Made by a program: the position numbers and the translations under genes. Shown in pieces: positions 51,314 to 61,056 of a DNA stretch of 64,000 bases. The notes under the pieces were generated by a model. It was given only the letters and a program-made list of their open reading frames with translations. It searched no databases and had not been told where the DNA came from. The stretch is from Crocinitomicaceae bacterium (GTDB lineage: Bacteria > Bacteroidota > Bacteroidia > Flavobacteriales_D > Crocinitomicaceae): assembly GCA_022447665.1 (NCBI GenBank), contig JAKVAQ010000025.1:1-64000 (forward strand). The letters run 5' to 3'. How positions within the stretch are numbered: the first letter of the stretch is position 1; the number at the start of each line of letters is the position of its first letter.

Positions 51314-51985
51314 ATGCTGGGTGATGGTTTTGCAATAGGAACAACTATTTCTGATAATAGTTCAATCTTATTTTGGGGATTATTGATCTTCAACCTGATA
51401 ATCTATGCCATTGTACTAACGAACAATCGCGAATATTTTAGAACCTTATTCAGCACAGTTGTCTTTAATCGCTATCTCCTATACAACAGCCAAGAGGTAA
51501 TGAAGATGGAAAATATTAGATCAAGACTACTTTCATTTACCTATTTCACATCATTAGCCGCTTGCGCATTACGTTTTATCTCAGGGGATGACCTTAGTAT
51601 TGTACTAGCTGCTTTAGTTCTCTTGGGCGGAACCTTATTAAAGTTTAGTGTAATGTGGGGCTTGGGCTTTATCTCAAAAACTAAGGATGGTATTATTGAA
51701 CACCAACTTAATCATCAAATCTATTTTCAAACTTCGAGTCTCTTACTAAGTGTTGTATTAATTTTCACATTCGCTCTCGATAATGAGCAGTCATTTATTG
51801 TTCTCTGGGTGATTCTTGGCATTCTAATTCTTGGGCTTGTTATTCGGGAGATTCAAAGTCTGATTAGAGCCGTAACTGCCAAAGTTTCTGTTTTGTATAT
51901 TATTTTATATCTTTGCACCCTCGAAATTGTACCTCTATTGGTAATCTTAAGGGTTTTCACCAGTAATGAGGCGGTTTTGAGCTGA
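51314..51985 (+). CDS. DUF4271 membrane protein
   Basis: 223 residues with six or seven hydrophobic helices. Matches the Bacteroidota DUF4271 pattern, including the early 'NREYFRTLFSTVVFNRYL' and the C-terminal 'LYIILYLCTLEIVPLLVI'. Members are generally found directly before hemD, as here (17 bases), but no function is known. Confidence 0.88.
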   Translation: MLGDGFAIGTTISDNSSILFWGLLIFNLIIYAIVLTNNREYFRTLFSTVVFNRYLLYNSQEVMKMENIRSRLLSFTYFTSLAACALRFISGDDLSIVLAALVLLGGTLLKFSVMWGLGFISKTKDGIIEHQLNHQIYFQTSSLLLSVVLIFTFALDNEQSFIVLWVILGILILGLVIREIQSLIRAVTAKVSVLYIILYLCTLEIVPLLVILRVFTSNEAVLS

Positions 51986-52001
51986 AAAACTACTGGAGAG
52001 A

Positions 52002-52748
52002 ATGAGTGTAAAGACGATTTTGGTTTCGCAACCTAAACCCGAAGGCGATAAGTCCCCTTATTTTGACTTGGCTAAAAAGTACAAGTTAAAAATTGATTTT
52101 CGCAGATTCATAAATGTTGAGGGCGTTACCACAAGAGAATTCAGAGAGCAAAAGATTGATTTATCAATGTACTCTGCTGTTATTCTTACTAGTAAAACAG
52201 CCATTGATCATTTCTTTAGAATTGCCGAAGAAACAAGATTTAAAGTTCCCGACGCAATGAAATACTTCTGTGTTTCTGAAGCAGTGGCTTATTATCTTCA
52301 AAAATATGTGGTTTATCGTAAGCGTAAAATCTTTTACGGAAAACAACGTATAGCTGACATGATTGATGTTTTAAAGAAACACAAAGACGAGCGCATGTTA
52401 TTGCCTTGTTCAGATATCTTAAGGGCATCTATCCCAAATACACTTGATGAAGCAGGGATTAATTATTCTAAAGCAGTTCTTTACAGAACAGTTGCTTCAG
52501 ACTTATCAGATTTAGAAGATGTAAAATACGACTGTTTGGTTTTCTATAGTCCTTCAGGAATTGAATCATTATTGAAGAACTTCCCTGACTTTAAGCAAAA
52601 CGAAACTAAAATTGCTGCTTTTGGACCGACTACAGCGAACGCAGTAAAAAACAACAATCTTCGTTTAGATATTCATGCGCCGCAACCGAATGCGCCGAGT
52701 ATGTCTATGGCACTTGAAAATTATATCAAGGGACTTAAAAAGAAGTAA
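52002..52748 (+). CDS. hemD: uroporphyrinogen-III synthase
   Basis: 248 residues. Cyclises hydroxymethylbilane to uroporphyrinogen III in haem synthesis. Sequence conservation in this family is low; readable parts are 'TILVSQPKPEGDKSPYFDLAKKY', 'AVILTSKTAIDHFFR', 'DCLVFYSPSGIESLLKNF' and 'KIAAFGPTTANAVKNN'. Cytoplasmic. Co-transcribed with the DUF4271 gene. Confidence 0.9.
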   Translation: MSVKTILVSQPKPEGDKSPYFDLAKKYKLKIDFRRFINVEGVTTREFREQKIDLSMYSAVILTSKTAIDHFFRIAEETRFKVPDAMKYFCVSEAVAYYLQKYVVYRKRKIFYGKQRIADMIDVLKKHKDERMLLPCSDILRASIPNTLDEAGINYSKAVLYRTVASDLSDLEDVKYDCLVFYSPSGIESLLKNFPDFKQNETKIAAFGPTTANAVKNNNLRLDIHAPQPNAPSMSMALENYIKGLKKK

Positions 52749-52753
52749 CCTTC

Positions 52754-55700
52754 TTATTTATTGAACTTTGCATAGAGTTGATCAACATCAACTTCAAACT
52801 GTCCGTGGAAGATATTCCCGTCATATTCACAGATCGATCCTATTCCTAATAAGCCTAGATTCTTAACATTGGTGTAAGTCACACTGTTAAGAACCAAAGA
52901 TGCAGGGCCGTACTCTGGCTTTTTCTGAAATCCTGTCACTCCAAATTTCACTCCGTCAACATTAGCGGTTGTAATAGTCAATATTGATTTGTCTTTAGCA
53001 GCAAAAGCAATTTCAGCGTTCTTGATATTTAAATCTGAAAAAGTAACGGTAGACATTTCCCCGGCAGAAATAGCTTTATCTCCCGAATTTTCCACCTCAA
53101 TCTTCGAACCGTTTATTACTGATCCTGAAAAATCAATGCAGTCATTCCCTGTATTTTGAAATCTCGAGTTATTAAGTGTCCCTGTACAAAAATCAGCATC
53201 AAAACCATCACTAAATGTTCCGTCTATAAGCAACTGATCAATAGAAAAATCACAACGAATTAAGTTTAACGCATCTTCTCCTTGAGCATTGTAAATAGAA
53301 AGCGAAACAATGTTAACCTCTGATTCATAAACGTTAACTCCTCCTGTCAATATCCATCCATCTCTATTCAATGTGTTTAAATTGGATACTTCCACATTTT
53401 GAATAATGGTTTCATCAGCATTCAAAATGGTTATTCCAGAAGAAGTACTATCGGATGAAGTAATTCTGATTTTACGATCTACCTCCCCAATCAGGTAAGT
53501 ACTGTTATTGGTTATTAATCCACCCTCATTGGTGAAATCTATTTCTACACCAGCTTCAACATAAACCTTATAGTCTTTCGGCACATAAATTAGGTCCGAA
53601 CATTTGTATTTACCAGCAGAAATTTTTAACCCTCCTTCTATCACTTGAAAAAATGAGTTTGATAATTTGAATTTCTTTACAAGTCGTTCTCTTGTAACTT
53701 CAACTGGTGGTTCTTCCCATTTAAAGACTTTTTTTCTCATCAGGGTATCACCCATATTATTCGCTTTGAAGTAAAGTGCATGAGGCTTTGAACCTACATT
53801 AATAATGGTTTTTTCAGCCTCACCAACATTTAACGAAGGGAGAAGATAAGTAGACTCAAATAGAATTACCGAATCTTTATTATCCTTATTTGAAAAGCCC
53901 AAAACTTCAATATTTGACAAATGATAATTTCGGACAGAAACCTCATAATGGATAGAGTCTATTTCCCTGACATAAGCATTCAAAGAAACCTCCTTTACAA
54001 AAAAGTTTTCTTCAATATTATTAAGAGCCCCTAAGGTTCTACTCCAGGTTTTAGATTTATAGGTATTCAACTCTTCCAGTCTCAAGAGTGCCGTATCAAG
54101 CTCTGCTCTAACAAACTCGTTATGTTCGTAATAAAACTGCTTATCGAATGAATATTCGGGAATTGACAATCTTAAAAGCTCTACAGTCGACTTTATTTCC
54201 CCTTCCAGTAAATTGAATATGCTATCCAAATAATTATCCGAAGAATAATATTTTAAATATCGAATGTATTCTTCTCTGAACTCCTCATGCTCAAACAAAT
54301 CTTCATTCAACCTAAGCTCTCGTGGCACTAGGCTTTCATTTTCACTCCTTAGCATTTCTGTATTCAATCGAATAGGATTATGCGGCAAAACAGCACTCTG
54401 CAAATCATAGGCAATGTGCTCAAGTTTCTGTGTTATCGGGTTAAAATAAAACCTTCTATTATGCCAAGCCAAACCATGCATTATATTCCCTACTTCCATT
54501 AACGCATAAAACTTCGCTTCTTTTTTAATATCGAATAAATTCTCTGGGTTATAATCGCAAGATTTAAAATCTTCTAACAGGCTAGCTCCATTGAGAAACT
54601 GCGCTAAAAGGACTGGATTCTTTCTCGTTCTATTTGATTTAAAAACACTCGGATAAGAGGCTTCATAATAAGGAATACCCCCTGTGAATCCATATTTATT
54701 CCCTTCGAATAAGGCTGACCAAAACCCACTTTCATCAAGTTTTAAAATTGGTCCTTCTCTCCTATTTCTACTCTCTAAAAGTTGCTTGTCAAAATGTTCT
54801 TCTAAGGCATAAACCCCTTGAAATCTTTGATTAATAACAACTGGAACAAAGTCGTAGGTAGTTGTAAGTATATCCTCCTCTTCTAATAAGCGATGAAAAA
54901 ACCATTCATGCATGTAATTTCTTGTACGCGGATGCTGGATGGAAAAACTTCTTAAACCATTATAGGCAAAATCATCATCTGTTTTTATTCTAAATGAAGA
55001 GAATCCGGTTTTAATATGGTCTGTCCAGTCTCCCTTTAAACGCATTTCAATTTTATGCGAATCAGAACCATCTATTAGATCGGCTTTCACATATTCCTTC
55101 ATTTCATCTGGAATAATCTCAGCATCCACACAATATTCCAAATAATCACTCAAAATAGAATCTGATTTAATAGGGATATGCAGTGTTAAAGCATTCTGAA
55201 AAACTGTATCAACTATAGGAACTTCTGCATATCGTTTTATTTGAAAATCATCAAATATTGCTGGTTTAGCTCCAGAGTGAATAAAAAATTCCGCCGTATC
55301 AATCTTCTTTAAAACTTTAAAATTTAAGGCGTGTGTAGTCCAGCCGTCTTGATCTGGAGTGGTGAAATATTTATCTGAAGCCAGATTAAACTTAGCTCCA
55401 CCAGAAAACTTTACAACTATAGCTCCGTGACCTTTAGCTTTTTTTTCTTTGATTCGCACTTCAAAATACTCCCCAACTTGCAGATCCTTCAAGGTGATAT
55501 TAAAACCATAAACGTTCAACGAGTCCAGTTTTATTCCCGCAGAATTATTTATACCACAATCTTCGCATCTAGCCTCAGCGCCCAAGAAAGCAATACTATC
55601 GTTACTTAAAAAGACTAGTGAACCATTTCGATTCTCGCTTAATTCTGCATCACATTCGTAAACCAATAAATCGTTTTCGGATAGTGACGAAACATCCCCT

Positions 55701-55780
55701 TCCTTGCATGATGAAAAACTCAGTAATACAGCAACAACTGCGGCGAAAACCCGAAAAATATGAGCAGATAATAAATTCAC
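52754..55780 (-). CDS. CotH kinase family lipoprotein with beta-helix domain
   Basis: About 1008 residues from GTG 55780; the longer frame to 55990 adds a region without coding character. The leader ends in lipobox 'LSFSSC', so it is a lipoprotein. Order: a beta-sandwich (CBM-like) domain about 30-200; a CotH kinase core about 200-560 with 'GVYALEEHFDKQLLESR' and 'WHNRRFYFNPITQKLEHIAYDLQSAV'; a linker; and a right-handed beta-helix with repeated strand-turns about 720-970. CotH proteins are atypical secreted kinases. A -7 box sits directly upstream. Confidence 0.88.
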   Translation of the reverse strand: MNLLSAHIFRVFAAVVAVLLSFSSCKEGDVSSLSENDLLVYECDAELSENRNGSLVFLSNDSIAFLGAEARCEDCGINNSAGIKLDSLNVYGFNITLKDLQVGEYFEVRIKEKKAKGHGAIVVKFSGGAKFNLASDKYFTTPDQDGWTTHALNFKVLKKIDTAEFFIHSGAKPAIFDDFQIKRYAEVPIVDTVFQNALTLHIPIKSDSILSDYLEYCVDAEIIPDEMKEYVKADLIDGSDSHKIEMRLKGDWTDHIKTGFSSFRIKTDDDFAYNGLRSFSIQHPRTRNYMHEWFFHRLLEEEDILTTTYDFVPVVINQRFQGVYALEEHFDKQLLESRNRREGPILKLDESGFWSALFEGNKYGFTGGIPYYEASYPSVFKSNRTRKNPVLLAQFLNGASLLEDFKSCDYNPENLFDIKKEAKFYALMEVGNIMHGLAWHNRRFYFNPITQKLEHIAYDLQSAVLPHNPIRLNTEMLRSENESLVPRELRLNEDLFEHEEFREEYIRYLKYYSSDNYLDSIFNLLEGEIKSTVELLRLSIPEYSFDKQFYYEHNEFVRAELDTALLRLEELNTYKSKTWSRTLGALNNIEENFFVKEVSLNAYVREIDSIHYEVSVRNYHLSNIEVLGFSNKDNKDSVILFESTYLLPSLNVGEAEKTIINVGSKPHALYFKANNMGDTLMRKKVFKWEEPPVEVTRERLVKKFKLSNSFFQVIEGGLKISAGKYKCSDLIYVPKDYKVYVEAGVEIDFTNEGGLITNNSTYLIGEVDRKIRITSSDSTSSGITILNADETIIQNVEVSNLNTLNRDGWILTGGVNVYESEVNIVSLSIYNAQGEDALNLIRCDFSIDQLLIDGTFSDGFDADFCTGTLNNSRFQNTGNDCIDFSGSVINGSKIEVENSGDKAISAGEMSTVTFSDLNIKNAEIAFAAKDKSILTITTANVDGVKFGVTGFQKKPEYGPASLVLNSVTYTNVKNLGLLGIGSICEYDGNIFHGQFEVDVDQLYAKFNK

Positions 55781-55786
55781 AGAGGG

Positions 55787-55794
55787 CAAAAGTA
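55787..55794 (-). promoter_or_regulatory. -7 box directly before the CotH gene start
   Basis: TACTTTTG on the minus strand, six bases from GTG 55780. It supports that start over the ATG at 55990. Confidence 0.5.
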
Positions 55795-55867
55795 CGGAAA
55801 GATTTATTCGTTCACAGATTTTAAGGTAATTCGTAGAAGCAATACTTTTAATTGGATTCAAAATGAT

Positions 55868-55875
55868 TACCTTTA
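55868..55875 (+). promoter_or_regulatory. -7-like box of the class A PBP gene
   Basis: TACCTTTA, one base off TAnnTTTG, 17 bases before ATG 55893; it rules out the in-frame ATG at 55863, which overlaps it. Confidence 0.45.
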
Positions 55876-55892
55876 CGCCTACTATACCCACA

Positions 55893-58343
55893 ATGACCGA
55901 ACCGAAAAACAAGGAAAAATCTAAGTCAGAAAAATTAGGCAAACGAACGCGCCGAATTATATTGATTTTTATTTGGATTGGAGCATTCACACCTTTACTT
56001 GGAGTGCTTTATATGCTAAATAAAGCTGACGCCTCTGTTCCTGGGTTCGAAGCATTAGCAAATCCACCAGAAAAACAAGCCTCTATTATTTATTCGTCTG
56101 ATGGAATGGAAATGGGACGCTTTTGGTCGGTAAATAGAAAGAGTGTTCCGCACAGCGAAATTTCACCGTATATGTTCTCGGCGCTTATTGCAACTGAAGA
56201 TGAACGTTATCATGAACATTCTGGCGTAGACTTTTGGGGCATAGGACGTGCGTTAAGTGGAGCTTTAACTGGAGCTGATAAAGGTGGTGCCAGTACGATT
56301 TCTCAACAGCTAGCTAAGTTATTGTACACCCTTCAGGATACGGCAAACGGAGGTGTTTCTAAAGATAAATGGGGACGTTTGGAACAAAAATTCGGTGAAA
56401 ACATCTTGGCCGTTCGATTAGAAAAACAGTTTACCAAATCCGAGATCATTACCATGTACTTGAACAATTTCGATTTCTTGTACAATGCAGTTGGTATATC
56501 ATCGGCTTCTCAAGTTTACTTCAATAAAAAACCGATTGACCTTAAAATGGAAGAAGCAGCAATGCTTGTGGGAATGTGTAAAAATCCGGGAATGTACAAT
56601 CCACTTAAATTCCAATACAAGGACTATTCTAACATGGAGAATGGTGAGGAACAAAGAGAACTGGATAGTACTAGAGCATATAATCGTAGAAACACCGTTC
56701 TAAATCAATGGCTTAAAAACAGTGAAAATGGAAACGAAGCCTTGGCGGTAACCATTACAAAAGAACAATGTGATTCCTTGAAAGAATTACCTATTGTTGT
56801 AGATTACCAAATTGTTGACCATAAGGAAGGGATTGCACCTCACTTTAGAGAAGTTTTGCGTAAAGAACTTACAGAGAAATTCAATGAAAAAGATGGTGAA
56901 GGAAACTACGTAATTTCGAAACCAGGCAGTGATGGTAAGGAGAAATATGACATTTATAAAGATGGACTGAGAATCTATACAACTATTGATGCACGTATGC
57001 AGGTGTATGCTGAAGAGGCTGTTCAAGAACATATGGAATCGACGCTGCAATATGAGTTCGATAAGAATAATGCGAAGAATAAACGTCCTCCTTTTGCCAA
57101 TGATGCGAAAGATGAGCATATTGAGCAATTGATGAACAATGGTATGCGCTACTCTGACCGTTATAGAAATCTAGAGGCTAGAGGGAAATCGGAAGCAGAA
57201 ATCGAAGAGATTTTTAACAAACCTGTTCCGATGAAGATGTTCGCTTATGATGGTGATTTCGATACTGTTATGTCTCCTTTAGACTCTATCAAATATTATA
57301 AAAGTATTCTTCAATGTGGTTTAATGTCTATGGATCCAAGAACAGGTTTTGTAAAAGCTTGGGTTGGTGGACCAGACTTCACTCACTTTTCATATGATCA
57401 TGTTAAGCAAGCAAAAAGACAGGTAGGATCAACGATTAAACCATTTGTTTATGCCGCAGCAATTCGATTTGGTGTTATTGATCCGTGTACAGCTTTTTCG
57501 GATATGGATTATTGTATTGATGTTCCTGTATCTGATACTAAAATGAAATCATGGTGTCCTGCAACGGGTACTAAAAATACAGGAGATTTAATTACCGCTT
57601 CATGCGGATTGGCTGGTTCCCTAAATAATATTACGGTGGCAATTATGCGGGCAATGGGACCAACAGCCGGCCCGGCCGCCATGCAAAAATTGTTGCAAGA
57701 TGTTGGAATTAACCTACGCCAGGAAGATGTTGTACCTGCAATGTGCCTTGGACCAATGAACCTATCACTTTATGAAATGGTAGGCGCACAATCAACCTTT
57801 GCGAACAAAGGACTCTACATTAAGCCTATATACATAATGCGCGTTGAAGACAGAAATGGAAATGTGATTATTGATCTCAAGCCAGAAATGAAAGAGGCCA
57901 TGAGTGAAGAATTAGCCTATACCATGCTAGGAATGATGAAGGGTGCCGTGACAGGAGCTGCCAACCCTCATCAAGCAGGAAGAGTTTATGCCACTAGTTC
58001 AAGTTTAAGAAGCAGACAGCCATGGGGCGGAATAAAATATGTCACTGCAGGAAAAACAGGTACTACAAATGGTGCTACCGATGGTTGGTTTATGGGACTT
58101 ACTCCTGATCTAGTAACTGGTGTATGGGTTGGTGCCGACGATCCTCAAATTCACTTTAGGTCTTACCCTTGGGGGCAAGGTGCTAGAATGGCATTACCAA
58201 TTTATGGCTATTACATGCAAAGCGTGTATGAAGATGATAACATAGACATTAGTAAGAAAGATTTTGAGGCTCCACCTCAATTTGACCAATCAATATTTAA
58301 ATGTTCCCAAAGTGAGCAATTGCCTGACTTTGGTTTATTTTAG
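55893..58343 (+). CDS. class A penicillin-binding protein (PBP1A type)
   Basis: 816 residues. Bifunctional peptidoglycan polymerase. N-terminal cytoplasmic tail and one membrane helix (about 22-45); GT51 glycosyltransferase domain with the catalytic Glu102 in 'TEDERYHEHSGVDFWG' and 'GGASTISQQLAKLLY' at about 131; transpeptidase domain with Ser513-x-x-Lys516 in 'RQVGSTIKPF' and the KTG motif at Lys721 ('AGKTGTTNGATDGWF'). It acts on the outer side of the inner membrane. Followed by scoA after 6 bases, although the functions are unrelated. Confidence 0.96.
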   Translation: MTEPKNKEKSKSEKLGKRTRRIILIFIWIGAFTPLLGVLYMLNKADASVPGFEALANPPEKQASIIYSSDGMEMGRFWSVNRKSVPHSEISPYMFSALIATEDERYHEHSGVDFWGIGRALSGALTGADKGGASTISQQLAKLLYTLQDTANGGVSKDKWGRLEQKFGENILAVRLEKQFTKSEIITMYLNNFDFLYNAVGISSASQVYFNKKPIDLKMEEAAMLVGMCKNPGMYNPLKFQYKDYSNMENGEEQRELDSTRAYNRRNTVLNQWLKNSENGNEALAVTITKEQCDSLKELPIVVDYQIVDHKEGIAPHFREVLRKELTEKFNEKDGEGNYVISKPGSDGKEKYDIYKDGLRIYTTIDARMQVYAEEAVQEHMESTLQYEFDKNNAKNKRPPFANDAKDEHIEQLMNNGMRYSDRYRNLEARGKSEAEIEEIFNKPVPMKMFAYDGDFDTVMSPLDSIKYYKSILQCGLMSMDPRTGFVKAWVGGPDFTHFSYDHVKQAKRQVGSTIKPFVYAAAIRFGVIDPCTAFSDMDYCIDVPVSDTKMKSWCPATGTKNTGDLITASCGLAGSLNNITVAIMRAMGPTAGPAAMQKLLQDVGINLRQEDVVPAMCLGPMNLSLYEMVGAQSTFANKGLYIKPIYIMRVEDRNGNVIIDLKPEMKEAMSEELAYTMLGMMKGAVTGAANPHQAGRVYATSSSLRSRQPWGGIKYVTAGKTGTTNGATDGWFMGLTPDLVTGVWVGADDPQIHFRSYPWGQGARMALPIYGYYMQSVYEDDNIDISKKDFEAPPQFDQSIFKCSQSEQLPDFGLF

Positions 58344-58349
58344 AGAGTT

Positions 58350-59051
58350 ATGAATAAAGTTGTTGCAAACGTAGAAGAAGCATTAGAAGGAGTACAAAGT
58401 GGAATGACCCTTATGTTAGGTGGGTTCGGTTTATGTGGGATTCCAGAAAATAGTATTGCACAACTTGTTAAGCTTGGAGTAAAAGATTTAACCTGCATTT
58501 CTAACAACGCAGGGGTGGATGATTTCGGTTTGGGATTATTACTTCAAGGACGTCAAATCAAAAAAATGATTTCTTCTTACGTTGGTGAGAACGATGAGTT
58601 TGAGCGCCAAATGTTGAGCGGAGAATTAGAGGTTGATCTTATTCCACAAGGTTCTTTAGCTGAACGTTGCCGAGCTGGAGGAGCAGGAATTCCCGCATTT
58701 TACACTCCTGCAGGTTATGGAACAGAAGTAGCAGAAGGAAAAGAAGTAAAAGAATTCAATGGTAAACCTCATATTTTAGAATCTGCCCTTACCGCCGATT
58801 ACGCTATTGTTAAGGCTTGGAAAGGCGATACGGAAGGAAACTTAATTTTCAAGGCTACAGCGCGTAACTTCAACCCAATGATGGCCATGGCTGGAAAAAT
58901 TACTATTGCTGAAGTTGAAGAACTAGTACCAGCTGGTGAATTAGATCCTAACTTCGTGCATACTCCTGGCATTTTTGTTCAAAGAATTTTCCAAGGAGAT
59001 AAATTCGAAAAGCGCATTGAGCAACGTACAGTTCGAACTAAAGAAGGCTAA
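58350..59051 (+). CDS. scoA: 3-oxoacid CoA-transferase subunit A
   Basis: 233 residues, normal length. Alpha subunit of succinyl-CoA:3-ketoacid CoA-transferase, used in acetoacetate and butanoate metabolism. Visible: '[13 protein letters not shown]' near the N terminus, '[15 protein letters not shown]', '[12 protein letters not shown]', '[27 protein letters not shown]' in layout and '[26 protein letters not shown]' in layout. The active-site Glu is on subunit B, whose gene is not adjacent, unusual for this pair. Confidence 0.93.
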   Translation: MNKVVANVEEALEGVQSGMTLMLGGFGLCGIPENSIAQLVKLGVKDLTCISNNAGVDDFGLGLLLQGRQIKKMISSYVGENDEFERQMLSGELEVDLIPQGSLAERCRAGGAGIPAFYTPAGYGTEVAEGKEVKEFNGKPHILESALTADYAIVKAWKGDTEGNLIFKATARNFNPMMAMAGKITIAEVEELVPAGELDPNFVHTPGIFVQRIFQGDKFEKRIEQRTVRTKEG

Positions 59052-59114
59052 TCTTCTAAAACAATAATTCTCATTTATTCAAGTTATTAGACATGGATCG
59101 CTAAACACAATTTC

Positions 59115-59840
59115 ATGTCTAAAACAAGAGTACTTAGTTTTTTACTTTATCTATTCATAACTAGTTCATTTGCTCAAGCACAGAGTGATTTAGGTCTAAT
59201 CTTCTCACGAAATAATTACGGAAATATTGGACTTGAATATCGCCATGGGATTAACGAAAAGTCTATGGTAACGGCTGGGGTTTTCTATGGTAGCTACAAT
59301 TCTTATTTTTCAAGTTCTGGGAGCAAAGTCATCAGCGCCTCCGACTCAATAGTTATTCTGAGAAAATATCATTCAGCTCACGACGGTTTTTCTTTAAGGT
59401 TGGGGTATGCAAAAGAAGTAATAAATATGTTTTCATTAGGAGGTCATATATTGCTTGATTACCAAAGATCATACACTGGAAGTAATGATATTTTCACCAC
59501 TAAAGATATAGATGGTAGCTGGTCTCTTCCAACAACCTATAACCAATATACTGTTTATTCTGGATCGCCTGAGATTACACAAGACACAACTTGGGCAGGA
59601 GTCTATCATCATTATTTTAAGCCAGGAATTCAACTTTATGCTTCAATGAATATTCCTTTAGGAGATCGCTTTTTATTGAACCTGTCGGCGGCATGCGCCA
59701 TGCAATATTGGATTTATTTGGGCGAATCTCAACTTCATGATCCTAATAATGAATTTGCTTATGACCCTGGTAGCATTTTCAGTTTTGATACTAGGCTAAA
59801 TATTGGTCTAAGGTATAAATTTGGTGTTGGGAAAGAATAG
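59115..59840 (+). CDS. hypothetical outer membrane beta-barrel protein
   Basis: 241 residues, signal peptide 1-22 (SFAQAQ). Alternating strands with Tyr/Ser-rich turns ('GLIFSRNNYGNIGLEYRHG', 'FKPGIQLYASMNIPL', 'DTRLNIGLRYKFGVG') and an ending typical of small outer membrane barrels. No family named. Sits between scoA and a convergent LA_2272-like gene. Confidence 0.75.
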   Translation: MSKTRVLSFLLYLFITSSFAQAQSDLGLIFSRNNYGNIGLEYRHGINEKSMVTAGVFYGSYNSYFSSSGSKVISASDSIVILRKYHSAHDGFSLRLGYAKEVINMFSLGGHILLDYQRSYTGSNDIFTTKDIDGSWSLPTTYNQYTVYSGSPEITQDTTWAGVYHHYFKPGIQLYASMNIPLGDRFLLNLSAACAMQYWIYLGESQLHDPNNEFAYDPGSIFSFDTRLNIGLRYKFGVGKE

Positions 59841-59894
59841 AAATCCGCCCGCAGATTCCAACATTGTACGGACTGAAATCTTGATGAAGAAAAT

Positions 59895-61046
59895 TTAGAA
59901 ATTCACACTAATACCTGCTTGCCCACCAACCCATATTGAGGTGGACCCAGTTCCATTCCACCATGTTTCTTCCCACATTGTATAAGCGGGTGTTAATGCA
60001 GCATTCTCAGCATTGTTTTCAGTGACATAAACATTAATACTCGGTCCAGCGAAAACATCCAAGTGCTTACCTAGTTTATATCGAAAAGCAAAATCTGCCT
60101 TATTCAACAACTCTAGCTCCGCGTTGGTATTTGGTCGAACTAAATGGTTCGCCGATAGATCCAATGAAAGTCTTGCTCTTTCGCCTAACGGTATCATTGA
60201 TCCCATACCTATTCCATAAGTCAATAAATTATCGCCATTCCCTTGCGTAAAACCGACTTTGAAGACATTATAAAGCCGTTCAACGCCAAGTTTAAATTTT
60301 AAATTGGCATAGATCGATTCTTCAGCAGATAATTCTAATGCATGGTAGCCATCTTTCACGAAAGAGATTAAGCCCAGTGGAACTCCTCTGTCATATTTAT
60401 TCGCAATGTTTATTAATCCAACTTGAAGACCAGTTACATTTTTTGCCATATTAATTAAACTGAATTGTGCTCCAATTAAATTTCCAGTATTGACGTTAGT
60501 AATGCCCGCTGTTTGGAGTCCAACAAAATTTCCAGCGTTCGTATTTGAAATACCTGCTCCTTGAAAACCGAATGAATTTCCATTAGTGAAGTTTGATATT
60601 CCCGCGGTTTGGATCCCGGTAAACGAACCATTAATTGTATTGGTGATTCCAGCGGAATAAATACCATAAGCTTCACCTCCCACTACATTTGCTATTCCAG
60701 AGAACATCAGCGCTCTACTTGAATCTTTCACTACGTTGGCTATACCCGAAGCAATTATTCCATCAGAAGACCCTTTTGTTACGTTAGCAATTCCAGCTAC
60801 TTGAAACCCAAATACATCACCAACATTTGTATTCAATAATCCTCCAATCTCTACTCCATTCACTCCTCCATTTAGTCCTCCGAGGACATTAATCGAAAGA
60901 TTATTTACGTAAAGTGGCGCATCAATTCCCTTAGTGCCTAAAGGATAAAAGAACGACATTTGAAAAGCTCTATGAGCAGTAGAATCTTCATGGGCTTGCG
61001 CTCCAAATCCAATAAGTATCCCAAGTAATATTCCTATTTTTTTCAT
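59895..61046 (-). CDS. LA_2272-like surface repeat protein
   Basis: 383 residues. Signal peptide 1-18 (GAQA). Residues about 55-235 are about ten repeats of the type 'G-x-AGI-N-x-x-G-x-x-x-G' ('GIQTAGISNFTNGNSFGFQGAGISN' layout), the pattern of LA_2272 surface repeats, likely a beta-solenoid. The last 130 residues are barrel-like ('ARLSLDLSANHLV', 'KLGKHLDVFAGPSINVYV'). Begins 11 bases after the receptor gene end, so it is in the same operon. A second copy of the C-terminal half starts at 63477. Confidence 0.85.
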   Translation of the reverse strand: MKKIGILLGILIGFGAQAHEDSTAHRAFQMSFFYPLGTKGIDAPLYVNNLSINVLGGLNGGVNGVEIGGLLNTNVGDVFGFQVAGIANVTKGSSDGIIASGIANVVKDSSRALMFSGIANVVGGEAYGIYSAGITNTINGSFTGIQTAGISNFTNGNSFGFQGAGISNTNAGNFVGLQTAGITNVNTGNLIGAQFSLINMAKNVTGLQVGLINIANKYDRGVPLGLISFVKDGYHALELSAEESIYANLKFKLGVERLYNVFKVGFTQGNGDNLLTYGIGMGSMIPLGERARLSLDLSANHLVRPNTNAELELLNKADFAFRYKLGKHLDVFAGPSINVYVTENNAENAALTPAYTMWEETWWNGTGSTSIWVGGQAGISVNF

Positions 61047-61056
61047 TTTATATCTA

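Noticed and set aside
55781-55990. N-terminal extension of the CotH gene to 55990
   Set aside because: The extension lacks a signal peptide at its start, would bury the lipobox at residue 95, and contains the -7 box of the gene.
60400-60900. Tandem short repeats
   Set aside because: They encode the LA_2272-like G-x-AGI-N repeats, not a non-coding array.
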